Source: Lentimonas sp. CC4 (lineage in GTDB: Bacteria; Verrucomicrobiota; Verrucomicrobiia; Opitutales; Coraliomargaritaceae). From it: a stretch of DNA of 64,000 nucleotides. Positions 44,320 to 53,468 of the stretch are shown here, piece by piece. The notes under the pieces are model-generated. The model did no database searches and had not been told where the DNA came from. It saw only the letters and a program-made list of their open reading frames with translations. The DNA lies in assembly GCF_902728235.1 (NCBI RefSeq), contig NZ_CACVBO010000002.1, positions 372,001 to 436,000 on the forward strand. The letters run 5' to 3'. The position numbers were made by a program, and so were the translations under genes. The first letter of the stretch is position 1; each line of letters starts with the position of its first letter.

Positions 44320-45036
44320 ATGCGTTATTTATCTCTTTTTGCCGTTCTTTTCTTCTCTTTCTCAGGTGCTTTCGCCCAGTCCGTCGAGAATGAAATTCGA
44401 GTTGTTTTTACTGCCTATGATTGGGCAAAAAAGGGGGTGGGCGATGTCTACTATCGAAGCGGAGGTGAGTATGAACTCATTGAAATGCGAAACCTCAGTC
44501 GCACCAAGCCGTATATTTACAATGGGGCAAAACTATTTCAGTTATTTAAGAAAATACCAGTCGCAGAAGGGGTTCCTGCTGAATTCAAATTTCAAGTTTG
44601 TGCTGAAACCGTGATCAAACAGAATGGTGGGCGTGTTATGGTTGTGATTTCTCCAGAGACTTCAGAGGAGAGTGCCTTCGATTACCGTATCTATACATTG
44701 GAAGATTCGTTGGACGGTTTTCCGAAGAACTCATTTCGCCTTGTGAGCTTTTCCCAAAAGACCTTGTATTTTCAGATTGAGGATCGTAAACCACAGAAGA
44801 TCGAGCCTGGAAAGCGTATCACGATTAAGCCAGAAAAATCAGGAGAAGGGTATATGTCAGCAGTATTTAGGAGTGAGTCGGGAGAGCTACTTTATAGTAA
44901 AAAGTGGTATACTGAACCAGGTGTTCGTGATTTGGTTTTTTTGAGAAGTTATGAAGATCGCAGAGGAAAGGAGAGATTAGCCCTGCGAATTATTACTGAA
45001 TATGTAACTGAGCCTACAAAGGAGTCGAAACGGTGA
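44320..45036 (+). CDS. Secreted protein of unknown function, partner of the prepilin-like protein
   Basis: The 238-residue protein has a clear signal peptide (MRYLSLFAVLFFSFSGAFA). The mature part is beta-rich and charged (VFTAYDWAKKGVGDVYYRSG, LVSFSQKTLYFQIEDRKPQ, YMSAVFRSESGELLYSKKWY) with no motif I recognise. It begins 39 bases after the large prepilin-like gene on the same strand, so the two probably form an operon and act together at the envelope. Confidence 0.72.
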   Translation: MRYLSLFAVLFFSFSGAFAQSVENEIRVVFTAYDWAKKGVGDVYYRSGGEYELIEMRNLSRTKPYIYNGAKLFQLFKKIPVAEGVPAEFKFQVCAETVIKQNGGRVMVVISPETSEESAFDYRIYTLEDSLDGFPKNSFRLVSFSQKTLYFQIEDRKPQKIEPGKRITIKPEKSGEGYMSAVFRSESGELLYSKKWYTEPGVRDLVFLRSYEDRRGKERLALRIITEYVTEPTKESKR

Positions 45037-45300
45037 GGCACTAGATCTGTTTATATTAGGCACGACGCCAATACCGAATGCGATTCCTTTACCTCACGTC
45101 TCAGTCATTGATTTTTCTTAGTGCTTTTCGACGCACCGCGCAGTTGCATCGGATGAAACTATCGATCATTTTAACTAGGCGTTCTGCACGTGAAGTATTG
45201 GGATATACGGAACCAACAGGACAGCACCTAACGTGCTGCGGTCCATATCCTCTCGGCGAGGCTAGGCGGTGTTGATGAATTCTCACGGTGAGGGGTTCTA

Positions 45301-45336
45301 ACCGCTAAGGGGTTCATGAACGCCGCTTAGCGGTTT
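45301..45336. repeat. Hairpin between operons
   Basis: Perfect 10-bp arms AACCGCTAAG and CTTAGCGGTT separated by 16 bases, in the gene-free stretch after 45036. It lacks a T-run, so it is more likely a repeat or weak bidirectional terminator than a standard rho-independent terminator. The rest of 45037-45390 holds no credible gene. Confidence 0.5.
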
Positions 45337-45377
45337 GCCTCTGATTTATCAGGCTCAAAGGGTGGGTAGACCTGCGC

Positions 45378-45424
45378 AATCGCTCAAATACGCGATGTGC
45401 GACCACATCGGTCTGTGATAATTT
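45378..45424 (+). promoter_or_regulatory. CGCG-type palindrome promoter of GH141-like gene 45437
   Basis: Imperfect palindrome with ATCGC and GCGAT half-sites around CTCAAATAC, ATGTGC at 45395-45400 as the -35-like element, an 18-bp spacer and TAATTT at 45419-45424. The -10 lies only 13 bases before the ATG at 45437, so the leader would be very short. Confidence 0.5.
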
Positions 45425-45436
45425 ATTGATTTGATC

Positions 45437-48229
45437 ATGAACAAACGAACTGCCCCTATTTATGCTGTGCTGATCGCGCTGCTCTCAGTGCTCAATGCTT
45501 ATGGCGTGGCCCCTCAAACAGGCTCGATACAACTCTTCGTCGCGCCCGATGGAGATGACACAAGCACTGGCAGCCAATCGGCTCCACTCGCTACGTTGGA
45601 AGGTGCGCGTCAGCTGATCGCCACCCGCGAATTGGCGGGCACACAACCAGTGACGGTTTGGGTCGCAGGCGGCACCTATTCCACCGAAAAGACGCTACGC
45701 TTTGGCGAAGCGGATTCGGGCAGCGAGCGCGCCCCGATCCACTATCGTGCGGTGCCGGGTGACTCCGTTGTTCTCAAGGGCAGCTTGCCGCTCAATCCCA
45801 ATGGCTGGAAACCGTGGAAGGAAGGCATTTATGCGCAGTCGCTGAAGGGCACCGCTCTGGAAGGGCGTGCCATGAACCAACTCTTCATGTCAGACCAGCG
45901 CATGGTGCGTGCGCGCTTCCCGAACTGGGATTACAGTAATCCGCTACGAACAGGCGACGGCTATCTGATGGCAGGTGGCGAAGGTCGCCCGAGTATGGAA
46001 AAGATCTCTTGGAATGAGGGGCCTTTAGATGAGCGTGTTCAAGCGTGGGCGCATCCTGAGCAAGGCATACTTCACGCGTTCCATGCGCGTAATTGGGGGA
46101 ACTTTCAATTTCATATTGGTCGTGTGGATGCTGAGAATCGCACCTTTCATTTCAGGGATGGGGGCTGGCAGGCTCAGCGTCGTGAGCGTGGGGTAGGCGG
46201 TAAGGGCAGCCATAGCTCGCCGTTTTACATCGAAAACATATTTGAGGAGCTGGATGCTCAGTTTGAGTGGTATCACGATTCTGAAACAGAGACTTTGTAT
46301 TTCAAGCCACCTGCGGGACTCGACTTGGCCACAGTCAATGTTGAAGCAGCGGTAGTAAAGTCCTTGATTGAAGTTGAAGGCGCCCAGCATCTTCACTTTG
46401 AAGGGTTTCATCTGACACAAACACGTGCGACCTTTTTGGAGCCTTATGAAGACCTAGCGCGCGGCGACTGGGCCATTCATCGTGGGGGCGCGGTTTACTT
46501 TAAAAATAGCCAAAACTGTTCGGTGAAGGATTTTCATATCGAGACGATTGGTGGCAACGGCATATTTGTGGATGGGTTTAACGAGGAAATCCACATCTCC
46601 GGCTGCTTGATTGAGGATACTGGGGAGAGCGCAGTCTGCTTCGTCGGGGATCCCAAGGCGGTGCGTGACTATCAGACATGGGTCACGGGCAAACGCGGGG
46701 AAATTACCGATCTGGAGCCTGGTCCGAAAACGGAGGATTATCCGCGGAATTGCAGTGTCGAAAATACAATTACCCGCGATGTGGGAGTTTATGGTAAGCA
46801 GACCTCCGGAGTTTTGGTTTCCATGGCCATGGATATTACGATTGATCATGTCAGTGTGTATCGAATTGCGCGTGCCGGTATTACCTTCAATGACGGCACG
46901 TGGGGTGGGCTCGTGATGTCGAACTGCGATATCTATGACACTATTTTGGATACTGGGGAGCACGGCCCGTTTAACTCTTGGGGACGCGAGCGTTTCTGGA
47001 ACAGCAGCAAGTTAAATAAAGACTGGGTGAGACTGGATTCGCTCAAGCCAAACATTCTCCGCAACAACCGAGTCGGGAACTATCGCTCTTCGGTCAGTGC
47101 AGGAAACTGGACGATCGACCTGGATGACGGTTCTTCGCTCTATGAAATATACGATAACTTGATGATCGGTTCTACCCTCAAACTTCGCGATGGATATTTT
47201 CGTAAGGTGACTAATAACATCATGGTGAGTGCCGTTCCACTTGGTTTCCATGTCTGGCCAGATGATAATTCTGAAGATATATTTGAGCGTAACATCACTG
47301 TGGTCGCCGGATCCGTCGAAGGTCGGAATAGTAAGACGCGGGCTCTACTGGGGCCGGTTCGTATGCCCAAGAATATTGGCGACTGGGGAACCTTTGATCA
47401 CAATCTGTGGTGGAATGTGAATTACCCCGGATTTTCAGCCGGTAAGGTGGCTGACAGCCTAGAGTCGTGGCAGCAATTCCAAGGAAAGCACAGTATCGTT
47501 GCCGATCCACTGTTCGTAGATCCAGCGAATCGGAATTATCAGGTGAAGCCGGAGTCGCCTGCGCTGAAGCTCGGCTTTAAGAATTTCCCAATGGATCAGT
47601 TCGGCCACCAAATGACGCGTATCATGAATTCGATGCACCAGTTCGAAGAGTCAGTGCACGTGGTGATTCGTGCCGATGCGCGTGGTGGGGCAGTTCACTA
47701 TACTTTGGATGGTTCAGCGCCGAGCGCACAGTCGCCGCTTTACAAAGAGCCAATCCGTATTGAAGAAAACGCGACAGTTCGGGCGAACACCTTTAACCCA
47801 CAAGGACATGCCGTTGGCTTTGAGGATCGCGTTGCTTTCGAAAAGGTAGAAGAACTAACCCATCAAAGCTGGTTGGCCTCAGTATTGGCGGGTGAATATG
47901 TCGTTCCCAAAAAATCATCTAAAACGGAAGTCCTCAGCGAGCCCCGCTCACTACACTGGGCTAGCATGCAGTTGGTGAGTATCGCCGACTATCCGGATTA
48001 CATCGACGCGACTGGCGGTCAACCGACTGGCGTATTTATCGAAAGCCTTGCTCAGGACTCTCCTGCGCTGAAGGCGGGCGTGAAAGAGGGCGATACCATT
48101 ATCCGACTCAATCGCACGGAAGTGCGCACCTTGAAAGATCTAGAGCGTGCGTTGAAACAGGCGAAAGGTGACGTGACGGTCACGGTTTTTCGCGGCTATC
48201 AACTTTACGATTTCACGCTGAATTTGTAA
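45437..48229 (+). CDS. GH141-like parallel beta-helix enzyme with CHB_HEX-like and PDZ domains
   Basis: The start at ATG 45437 is preferred over an in-frame TTG at 45431. The ~930-residue protein has a signal peptide, then IQLFVAPDGDDTSTGSQSAPLATLEGARQ and a beta-helix body with CLIEDTGESAVCFVGD, VSVYRIARAGITFNDGTWGG and IDLDDGSSLYEIYDN, closely matching the protein at 26367. After the helix comes a CHB_HEX/FN3-associated-like module (AVHYTLDGSAPSAQSPLY, ~750-800) and a C-terminal PDZ domain (GVFIESLAQDSPALKAGVKEGD, ~855-930). It lacks the discoidin-like tail of its paralogue. Fucosidase or related activity is inferred from the family. Confidence 0.8.
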   Translation: MNKRTAPIYAVLIALLSVLNAYGVAPQTGSIQLFVAPDGDDTSTGSQSAPLATLEGARQLIATRELAGTQPVTVWVAGGTYSTEKTLRFGEADSGSERAPIHYRAVPGDSVVLKGSLPLNPNGWKPWKEGIYAQSLKGTALEGRAMNQLFMSDQRMVRARFPNWDYSNPLRTGDGYLMAGGEGRPSMEKISWNEGPLDERVQAWAHPEQGILHAFHARNWGNFQFHIGRVDAENRTFHFRDGGWQAQRRERGVGGKGSHSSPFYIENIFEELDAQFEWYHDSETETLYFKPPAGLDLATVNVEAAVVKSLIEVEGAQHLHFEGFHLTQTRATFLEPYEDLARGDWAIHRGGAVYFKNSQNCSVKDFHIETIGGNGIFVDGFNEEIHISGCLIEDTGESAVCFVGDPKAVRDYQTWVTGKRGEITDLEPGPKTEDYPRNCSVENTITRDVGVYGKQTSGVLVSMAMDITIDHVSVYRIARAGITFNDGTWGGLVMSNCDIYDTILDTGEHGPFNSWGRERFWNSSKLNKDWVRLDSLKPNILRNNRVGNYRSSVSAGNWTIDLDDGSSLYEIYDNLMIGSTLKLRDGYFRKVTNNIMVSAVPLGFHVWPDDNSEDIFERNITVVAGSVEGRNSKTRALLGPVRMPKNIGDWGTFDHNLWWNVNYPGFSAGKVADSLESWQQFQGKHSIVADPLFVDPANRNYQVKPESPALKLGFKNFPMDQFGHQMTRIMNSMHQFEESVHVVIRADARGGAVHYTLDGSAPSAQSPLYKEPIRIEENATVRANTFNPQGHAVGFEDRVAFEKVEELTHQSWLASVLAGEYVVPKKSSKTEVLSEPRSLHWASMQLVSIADYPDYIDATGGQPTGVFIESLAQDSPALKAGVKEGDTIIRLNRTEVRTLKDLERALKQAKGDVTVTVFRGYQLYDFTLNL

Positions 48230-48580
48230 TTTTAAGATTCATTCAATTGCCCCATTAATGACCGTAGCCGCGTTTGCGTAAAAGAAACCAAATATGATCA
48301 CAACTACCTGCAGGCCAGAGGGCTCTCAACCAGAAGAGGAAGGAAAAACAGGAAGCGTGTGCTCTCATTGCCAATCTTAAAAGGTCTGCTCCGTGTGCAC
48401 AAACTTACGGGTATCCTGTAAACACACTATAGCCAGGGGTATCAAATTTGTTAGATTGAAGCGTCAAAGTCAGTTCAGTCGATGTCATCACACCCTGGAA
48501 CCATCAACAACACTAACGATACGCAATTTTTATAGAATCCCACCTCTTGAACTTGTTCGTTGAATTCACGAAATATTAAA
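48230..48580. other. Intergenic region upstream of the GH116 gene
   Basis: No gene seen. GGTATCCTGTAAACACACTATAGCC near 48410-48434 could supply a -10 (TATAGC), but no palindrome of the type seen elsewhere could be aligned at the expected distance, so no promoter is called. Confidence 0.45.
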
Positions 48581-51394
48581 ATGAAAAGAATACAAAAAAA
48601 AGAAGAGGCACAGACTGGTGGTCGTTACGAGCGTGCAATTTCAATTGGAACCAGTCGCCGTGCATTCATTAAGGCGGGGAGCCTGACATCGGCTCTGCTG
48701 TTATCCGGCAGGTTGCCTGTCATGGCAGGTCCATTTTCAAAAACGGATATCGCGAATCATTTAATTCCCGCCGACAAGAAGCTAAGCGCGGCCTGGCTGA
48801 ACTCGCTCACACAACGTGGTGCGCCGGAAGTGTTTTCTGGGGATGAACTCAAGTATATCGGGATGCCAATCGGTGGTATCGGCTGCGGGCAGCTGTATCT
48901 GGCAGGCGATGGGCGTCTCTGGCACTGGGACATCTTCAAGTCGAATTATACGCGTGAAAAGCATGACATGGAAATGAAAGCGATGACGATGGGTGGGCAC
49001 TATGCGCACCCGGTCGCTGTCGGTGAAGCGTATTGCCATCAGAATGGTGAGGAGGTCGAGCAGGGCTTTGCGGTTCGCGCCACATCAGGTGACAAGTCGC
49101 TCGTGCGCACGCTCGATCAGAATGGTTTTCCAGACGTAAGCTTCCGTGGTGAATATCCGCTCGGGCGTGTGACTTATGAAGATGCCGAGTTTCCTGCAAA
49201 GGTAATGCTAGAGGCGTTCAGTCCCTTCATCCCTCTCAACACAAAAGACTCTGCGCTGCCGGTGACCGTCATGCGCTACACCGTGACGAATCGTTCGGAC
49301 GCTGCATTGCAAGTGGACCTCGGTGGCTGGTTGCAGAACGCGGTTTGTCCTTATACCGAGGATGTTTCGCTCGGCAAACGCAGCAATCAATTGGAGCAGG
49401 GGAAGGGCTGCACTTCTATCCTCAGCGCCATCAACGGCGACGAAGCGCTCACCAAAGAGCATGGCTATGGATCCAGTGCCTTGACGATCTTGGCGGATGA
49501 GGGGGTTCGTATTGGTGGAGTCACTACATTGAGCCACTTTGAGCAGCCGGAACAACTATTTGAGCAACTCGATGATGCGGGTGCAACGTCCGTATCGAAG
49601 TCACTAGACGAATTACTCGTCGGTGGGCTGAGTGCCTCCATTGAACTGCAACCCGGTGAATCGAAGGTGATCACTTGTCTGATCTCATGGTATTTCCCAT
49701 ACCATCAAAAGGCGAATGTCGGTGTCGGCGAATTATTCGGCCATCGCCACTATCTGCCTTGGTTTGAATCAGCGGGTGATGTGTCCGACTATGTCGCACA
49801 AAATCGTGCGTCATTAATCGATGGCACGCTGCTCTGGAATAAGACTTGGTATGATAGCACATTGCCTCACTGGTTGCTCGATCGCAGCATCATCCCACTG
49901 GATTGTATCGCTACGCAGACCTTCCACTGGTTCGACAACGGTCGCCCTTGGGCGTGGGAAGGCGTGGATTGCTGCGAAGGCACGTGCACGCACGTCTTTC
50001 ATTACGCTCAAGCGATGAGTCGCATCTTCCCCGAGTTGGAGCGTCGTCTGCGTGAAGAAGTCGATTATGGAGTAGCTTTTAATGAAGACGACGGTGGCAT
50101 CGGCTACCGCGGTATTCATCAGCAGAAGGTCGCAGACGATGGTCAAGCGGGCACGATTCTGCGTGTGTATCGCGAGCATCAGATGTCTCCCGACGACGCC
50201 TTTCTCCAACGCCTCTGGCCGCGCGTGAAACAGTCGATCGAATATTTGATGGCGAAGGATCCCGATGAGGACGGTCTCTTAACTGGCTCGCAACCGCACA
50301 CATTGGATGCCGCATGGACGGGTAAGATTGCTTGGGTCAGTAGCATGTATCTCGGTGCGCTGGCCGCTGGCGAGGCGATGGCAACGGAAGTTGGAGACAA
50401 CGCGTTTGCTGCGCAATGCCGCAGCATCCTCGACCGTGGCTATGAAAGCATCGTTACCGATTTGTATGATGGCGAATATTTCATTCACAAGCCCGACGGG
50501 GTCGATGGTAAGGGCTTTAACACCAATAAGGGTTGCCACATTGATCAGGTGCTCGGGCAGGCTTGGATGCATCAAGTAGGGCTCGGGCGCATCATTCCGA
50601 AAGAAGAAACGGTTTCGGCGCTCAACAGTCTTTGGAAATACAACTTCGCACCCGATGCCGGCGGCTATGCCCTGCAGCATCGCGAAATTGAAGAGGCCTT
50701 CCGCTGGTATGCGATGGAGGGCGAAGCCGGTCTGTTGATGACGACCTGGCCTAAGGGCGGCGCGAAAGCTGCCATTCCTGGCGATACGCTGCGCAGCGTC
50801 GAGAACCCGACCATTTGGACTGGTCCGGGCGGCTATTTCAATGAGTGCATGAACGGCTTCGAATACCAAGTCGCTTGGCACATGGTGGCCGAAGGGGCGC
50901 CGGATAGCCCATTGGTTGAGAAGGGCTTGGCAATCATGAAGGCCGTGCACGATCGCTATGCGGCTCATAAGCGCAATCCTTACAACGAGATTGAGTGCTC
51001 CGATCACTATGCCCGCTCAATGGCATCCTACGGTATCTTCCTTGCCGTCTGCGGCTTCACCTACCACGGGCCGAAGGGTGAGATCGGTTTCGCACCGAAA
51101 GTCCATCCCGAACAATTTAAGGCACCGTTCACCGCTGCAGAAGGCTGGGGCACCTACAGCCAGACGATGGATGCATCCACGATGCAGGCCGAACTACAGG
51201 TAAACTACGGTGAGCTCCAGGTGCATCAGGTGAGGTTAGCCCCGAATGGGCTCCATGTGCAGCAGGCGGATGCCCGCTACGCCGGCAAATCTTTGGCAGC
51301 CACCTGGGCCACGGATGGGGAGGGACTGGTGGTCACACTGCAAGTGCCTCTTCGGATGGCGTCCGGTCAGCAGTTGGTGATATCGATAAGCTAA
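48581..51394 (+). CDS. GH116-family glycoside hydrolase, Tat-exported
   Basis: ATG 48581 is preferred over an in-frame TTG at 48560. A twin-arginine signal TSRRAFIKAG with LTSALLLSG follows the basic N-terminus, so export is probably folded, through Tat. The ~937-residue protein shows the GH116 pattern: GMPIGGIGCGQLYLAGDGRLWHW in the N-terminal beta domain, then an alpha/alpha barrel with FDNGRPWAWEGVDCCEGTCTHV, GSQPHTLDAAWTGKIAW, LGQAWMHQVGLG and YFNECMNGFEYQ. Members include beta-glucosidase, beta-xylosidase and N-acetylglucosaminidase types. It is followed after 28 bases by a GH29 gene, and both likely belong to one operon. The sugar specificity cannot be set from sequence. Confidence 0.86.
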   Translation: MKRIQKKEEAQTGGRYERAISIGTSRRAFIKAGSLTSALLLSGRLPVMAGPFSKTDIANHLIPADKKLSAAWLNSLTQRGAPEVFSGDELKYIGMPIGGIGCGQLYLAGDGRLWHWDIFKSNYTREKHDMEMKAMTMGGHYAHPVAVGEAYCHQNGEEVEQGFAVRATSGDKSLVRTLDQNGFPDVSFRGEYPLGRVTYEDAEFPAKVMLEAFSPFIPLNTKDSALPVTVMRYTVTNRSDAALQVDLGGWLQNAVCPYTEDVSLGKRSNQLEQGKGCTSILSAINGDEALTKEHGYGSSALTILADEGVRIGGVTTLSHFEQPEQLFEQLDDAGATSVSKSLDELLVGGLSASIELQPGESKVITCLISWYFPYHQKANVGVGELFGHRHYLPWFESAGDVSDYVAQNRASLIDGTLLWNKTWYDSTLPHWLLDRSIIPLDCIATQTFHWFDNGRPWAWEGVDCCEGTCTHVFHYAQAMSRIFPELERRLREEVDYGVAFNEDDGGIGYRGIHQQKVADDGQAGTILRVYREHQMSPDDAFLQRLWPRVKQSIEYLMAKDPDEDGLLTGSQPHTLDAAWTGKIAWVSSMYLGALAAGEAMATEVGDNAFAAQCRSILDRGYESIVTDLYDGEYFIHKPDGVDGKGFNTNKGCHIDQVLGQAWMHQVGLGRIIPKEETVSALNSLWKYNFAPDAGGYALQHREIEEAFRWYAMEGEAGLLMTTWPKGGAKAAIPGDTLRSVENPTIWTGPGGYFNECMNGFEYQVAWHMVAEGAPDSPLVEKGLAIMKAVHDRYAAHKRNPYNEIECSDHYARSMASYGIFLAVCGFTYHGPKGEIGFAPKVHPEQFKAPFTAAEGWGTYSQTMDASTMQAELQVNYGELQVHQVRLAPNGLHVQQADARYAGKSLAATWATDGEGLVVTLQVPLRMASGQQLVISIS

Positions 51395-51422
51395 TCAACA
51401 GAACTATTTAGAAGACCCAATC

Positions 51423-53255
51423 ATGAAGAAATTATTCAGCTTTATTATTCCAGCGGCATTGGCACTTACGCCGTTCACTTACGGCAATAGCGGTTCAGAG
51501 GCGCCGCCTGCAGTTCAAGCGCTCAGTCAGGTTCAGGTGCCTCAATTGACGGAGACACCCGCAGAACGCGAGGCACGGATTCAATGGTTCAGAGATGCGA
51601 AGTTCGGCTTATTTATTCATTGGGGACCAGCTTCGCTGAGCGGTGAGGAAATCAGTTGGGGCATGCAGGATCGCATTGAAGGGGGCAAGGCCCACCAGAA
51701 GGTGCCGCGCGACGAGTATATGAATCTCTATCGTGATTTTAATCCTGTTAATTTTGATGCGGATGAAATCATGGCTTTAGCCGAGCAGGCGGGCATGACG
51801 TATTCGGTGTTTGTGACGAAACATCACGACGGATTCAGCTTGTGGGATACGCAGGAGAAGCACTTCCCCGTAGGAGGTGAATTTCCGGAGCACTATTCCA
51901 TCTCCGATACGCCGTATCAGCAGGACATTGTCAAAATGGTCAGGGATGCCGCACAGAAACATGGACTGAAAGTCGGCTGGTATTACTCCACTCGGGACTG
52001 GACGCATCCAGATTACCTGCAAGGCGATAACCTCGCCTACAATGCCTACTACGAAAACCAGGTGGAAGAACTGCTTCAAGATTACGGACCAGTCGATATC
52101 CTCTGGTTTGACCATGCATTCGGGCAATGGGATCAATACACCATTGAGCAGCTGTATCAGAAGATGTATCACCATAATCCTAACCTTCTGGTTAATAATC
52201 GCGCGGTTCGGGGACTTAAAAATGTTCCGGCAGACTATACCGCTCTGAAAGACGGGGACTACGATACGCCAGAAAATCGCATGGGATCCTTTCAAGCGGG
52301 ACGTGCCTGGGAGTCTTGCATGATCCTCTCGCCGACGGTCGATCACGGGGGCTGGTCCTATCGTCCAGACGGGGTGACTCGTTCGTTGAAAGAAACGATC
52401 CGATTGCTCTCATCCTGTATCACTGGCGACGGAAACATGTTGCTCAATATTGCTCCCTTACCAGATGGAACACTACGACCTGAGGAACGGGCGATATTGG
52501 AAGGCATCGCCCCATGGACGGCTAACAATAAGGAAGCACTCTATGGCACACGAGGTGGCCCATGGATCAATGGAGATTGGGGCGGTTCCACTTATCGGGG
52601 GGAACATGTCTATCTGCACCTCTTTGACGTGGACGACGGGGGTATCGAGTTGAATAGCCTCCCGCAGAACGTGGTCTCGGTGACAACGCTTCAGGGTAAA
52701 GCCATTCCGTTTACACAGAACGCGCAGCAAGGAAGCCTTAAGATTACGATTCCGAAAGAGGATCGCGACCCTTATGTCACTGTCGTTAAACTCACACTGG
52801 AAAGCCCAGTCACAGGGATTCAGTATGGTTCCGCTCTAAAGGGAGAAGGGGCGCAGGTCATTCCTGGCACCATGGTGTTTCATCCTTCCGATGCAAAGAT
52901 TGATGGCACCGCAATCGTGCAAGGAGAAGGTGCGGAGGCCACGATTGTGAACTGGAGTGACAAGGGAACCAAAGTCCGCTGGCCGCTCGAATTGGACAGC
53001 CCAGGGCGCTACTCCGTCGAGTTGCTGGGCTCAGCGACGGAAATCGATTCCATGGTCGTCATGACGTTCGGTAAGGGTAAACATCTCTATTCTGTGCTGC
53101 CAGTTACCGGCAACGTGGAGAGCTTTCAACGAATCAAAGTCGGCGAAGTTACCTTCCCGAACGCCGAACGAGCGGAGCTGGTAATCCAGCCTGTTGGCCA
53201 TAAGGATTGGAAGCCCGTGCAAGTGAAAGAAGTGAGGCTGATTCCATTCAATTGA
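51423..53255 (+). CDS. GH29 alpha-L-fucosidase, secreted
   Basis: The 610-residue protein has a signal peptide ending PFTYG. The GH29 barrel has RDAKFGLFIHWGPASLSG, YSVFVTKHHDGFSLWDT, KVGWYYSTRDWTHPDY and the likely nucleophile Asp in YGPVDILWFDHAFG, then GNMLLNIAPLPDGTL. Two C-terminal beta domains follow (~370-480 and ~500-610; the second has SPGRYSVELLGSA). It is longer than the GH29 at 8514 and belongs to a different branch of the family, as the flank of the nucleophile differs (WFDH versus WWDG). Encoded 28 bases after the GH116 gene. Confidence 0.91.
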   Translation: MKKLFSFIIPAALALTPFTYGNSGSEAPPAVQALSQVQVPQLTETPAEREARIQWFRDAKFGLFIHWGPASLSGEEISWGMQDRIEGGKAHQKVPRDEYMNLYRDFNPVNFDADEIMALAEQAGMTYSVFVTKHHDGFSLWDTQEKHFPVGGEFPEHYSISDTPYQQDIVKMVRDAAQKHGLKVGWYYSTRDWTHPDYLQGDNLAYNAYYENQVEELLQDYGPVDILWFDHAFGQWDQYTIEQLYQKMYHHNPNLLVNNRAVRGLKNVPADYTALKDGDYDTPENRMGSFQAGRAWESCMILSPTVDHGGWSYRPDGVTRSLKETIRLLSSCITGDGNMLLNIAPLPDGTLRPEERAILEGIAPWTANNKEALYGTRGGPWINGDWGGSTYRGEHVYLHLFDVDDGGIELNSLPQNVVSVTTLQGKAIPFTQNAQQGSLKITIPKEDRDPYVTVVKLTLESPVTGIQYGSALKGEGAQVIPGTMVFHPSDAKIDGTAIVQGEGAEATIVNWSDKGTKVRWPLELDSPGRYSVELLGSATEIDSMVVMTFGKGKHLYSVLPVTGNVESFQRIKVGEVTFPNAERAELVIQPVGHKDWKPVQVKEVRLIPFN

Positions 53256-53380
53256 TGGGCTGGCTCATCTGGGGCAGTTTTTCTCACATACACTTCGATT
53301 GGATCCTAGCGAGATTTACCTCGCCCAGGCATCTGTCAAGCTGCGCCGACTTTAGTCATCTAAAGGGCAAACATATGCCT

Positions 53381-53430
53381 GCATATCGCGTTTATACGCG
53401 GTATGCAGGTGTCGGCGATCGTGCTATATT
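53381..53430 (+). promoter_or_regulatory. CGCG-type palindrome promoter of sulfatase 53469
   Basis: Palindrome GCATATCGCG-TTTATA-CGCGGTATGC (53381-53406, one mismatch in 10-bp arms), GTATGC at 53401-53406, an 18-bp spacer and TATATT at 53425-53430. The leader is about 35-60 nt depending on the start codon. It is the clearest of the CGCG group. Confidence 0.65.
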
Positions 53431-53468
53431 CGTTGGATGATTGATGGAGTTTCCATTGGTGCTCCCAG

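Noticed and set aside
45078-45275. Short plus and minus frames after gene 44320
   Set aside because: No ribosome binding site, signal or motif; intergenic.
48405-48435. Palindrome promoter before the GH116 gene
   Set aside because: A TATAGC hexamer is present but no palindrome could be placed at the -35 position.
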